Source: JBCDBH01 sp039184055
GTDB lineage: Bacteria; Acidobacteriota; Thermoanaerobaculia; Multivoradales; J023
Length of the DNA stretch: 6,152 nucleotides
Reading direction: 5' to 3'
Assembly: GCA_039184055.1 (NCBI GenBank)
Contig: JBCDBH010000359.1
Span: forward strand, 1-6,152
In this document: one piece after another, positions 6,049-6,152 of the stretch
Position numbering within the stretch: the first letter of the stretch is position 1
Layout of the letters: the number at the start of each line of letters is the position of its first letter
Notes under the pieces: generated by a model
The model's input: the letters and a program-made list of their open reading frames with translations, nothing else
The model's database searches: none
Told to the model about the DNA's origin: nothing
Made by a program: the position numbers and the translations under genes

Positions 6049-6152
6049 GTCGGGTGCGAAGATCCGGCGGCTTTGCCAAGCTGGTAACCGGCTACCTACA
6101 GGCGAGCAGCTCAAGACCGATGACGACCAGCCACAGCCTTTCGTTGCATCGG
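6049..6152. other. Non-coding end of window, no gene recognised
   Basis: Beyond the putative promoter there is no open frame with recognisable protein features on either strand in the remaining ~104 bases. An imperfect palindrome, GGTAACCGGCTACC, lies at 6083-6096. The region could be intergenic or the edge of a gene that lies mostly outside the window. Confidence 0.5.

Noticed and set aside
6083..6096. Imperfect palindrome GGTAACCGGCTACC as an operator or attachment site
   Set aside because: Only six of seven base pairs match, there is no second copy in the window and no associated integrase or regulator, so it is not distinguishable from chance.
1..6152. CRISPR array, tRNA/rRNA gene, insertion sequence or phage gene
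   Set aside because: No regularly spaced direct repeats, cloverleaf-like sequence, transposase or terminal inverted repeats were seen by reading both strands. The repeated appearance of some stretches is explained by the paralogous carboxypeptidase genes.

Overview
The window looks like chromosomal DNA from a high-GC, free-living bacterium with secreted, multidomain enzymes. Single 60-base lines that I counted run from about 53 to 70% GC. I cannot assign a taxon from the sequence alone. The asparagine-rich insert after the peptidase domain and the C-terminal DGFESGD tail recall, from memory, environmental Gammaproteobacteria (Lysobacter-like) and Acidobacteriota proteins, so this is a weak lean and not an identification.

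Layout, left to right. (1) The 3' end of a plus-strand tetratricopeptide-repeat protein runs in from outside the window and stops at 479. (2) Convergent with it, and overlapping it by 8 bases, is a minus-strand gene (472-2898, called CP-A here) for a secreted zinc carboxypeptidase of family M14. (3) After an 80-base gap comes a minus-strand tandem paralogue (2979-5402, CP-B) of almost the same length (807 against 808 residues) and the same domain order. (4) Upstream on the same strand lies a two-gene module read antitoxin first: a DUF433 protein (5789-6013) and a DUF5615 PIN-like protein (5459-5788). (5) The last ~140 bases hold a possible promoter for that module and no gene that I can see.

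The minus-strand order of transcription is DUF433, DUF5615, CP-B, CP-A. Each carboxypeptidase has its own Shine-Dalgarno sequence. CP-B has a plausible weak promoter in the gap after the toxin stop, so the toxin-antitoxin pair is probably a separate unit, although read-through is possible. Both carboxypeptidases carry a signal peptide, a pro-region, an M14 catalytic domain with every metal and catalytic residue present, an Ig-like domain, a transthyretin-like regulatory domain, a jelly-roll (MAM/InhA-like) domain and a short C-terminal tail. They should act outside the cytoplasm on peptides.

The most interesting point is that anchoring on the catalytic glutamate gives ungapped alignment to the specificity loop of carboxypeptidase A. 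CP-A then has Tyr and Val at the positions equivalent to Tyr248 and Ile255, whereas CP-B has Ser and Lys. This suggests that the tandem pair has split into a hydrophobic-preferring and an acidic-preferring enzyme. I found no CRISPR array, RNA gene, insertion sequence or phage feature, and I do not claim a new defence system here.
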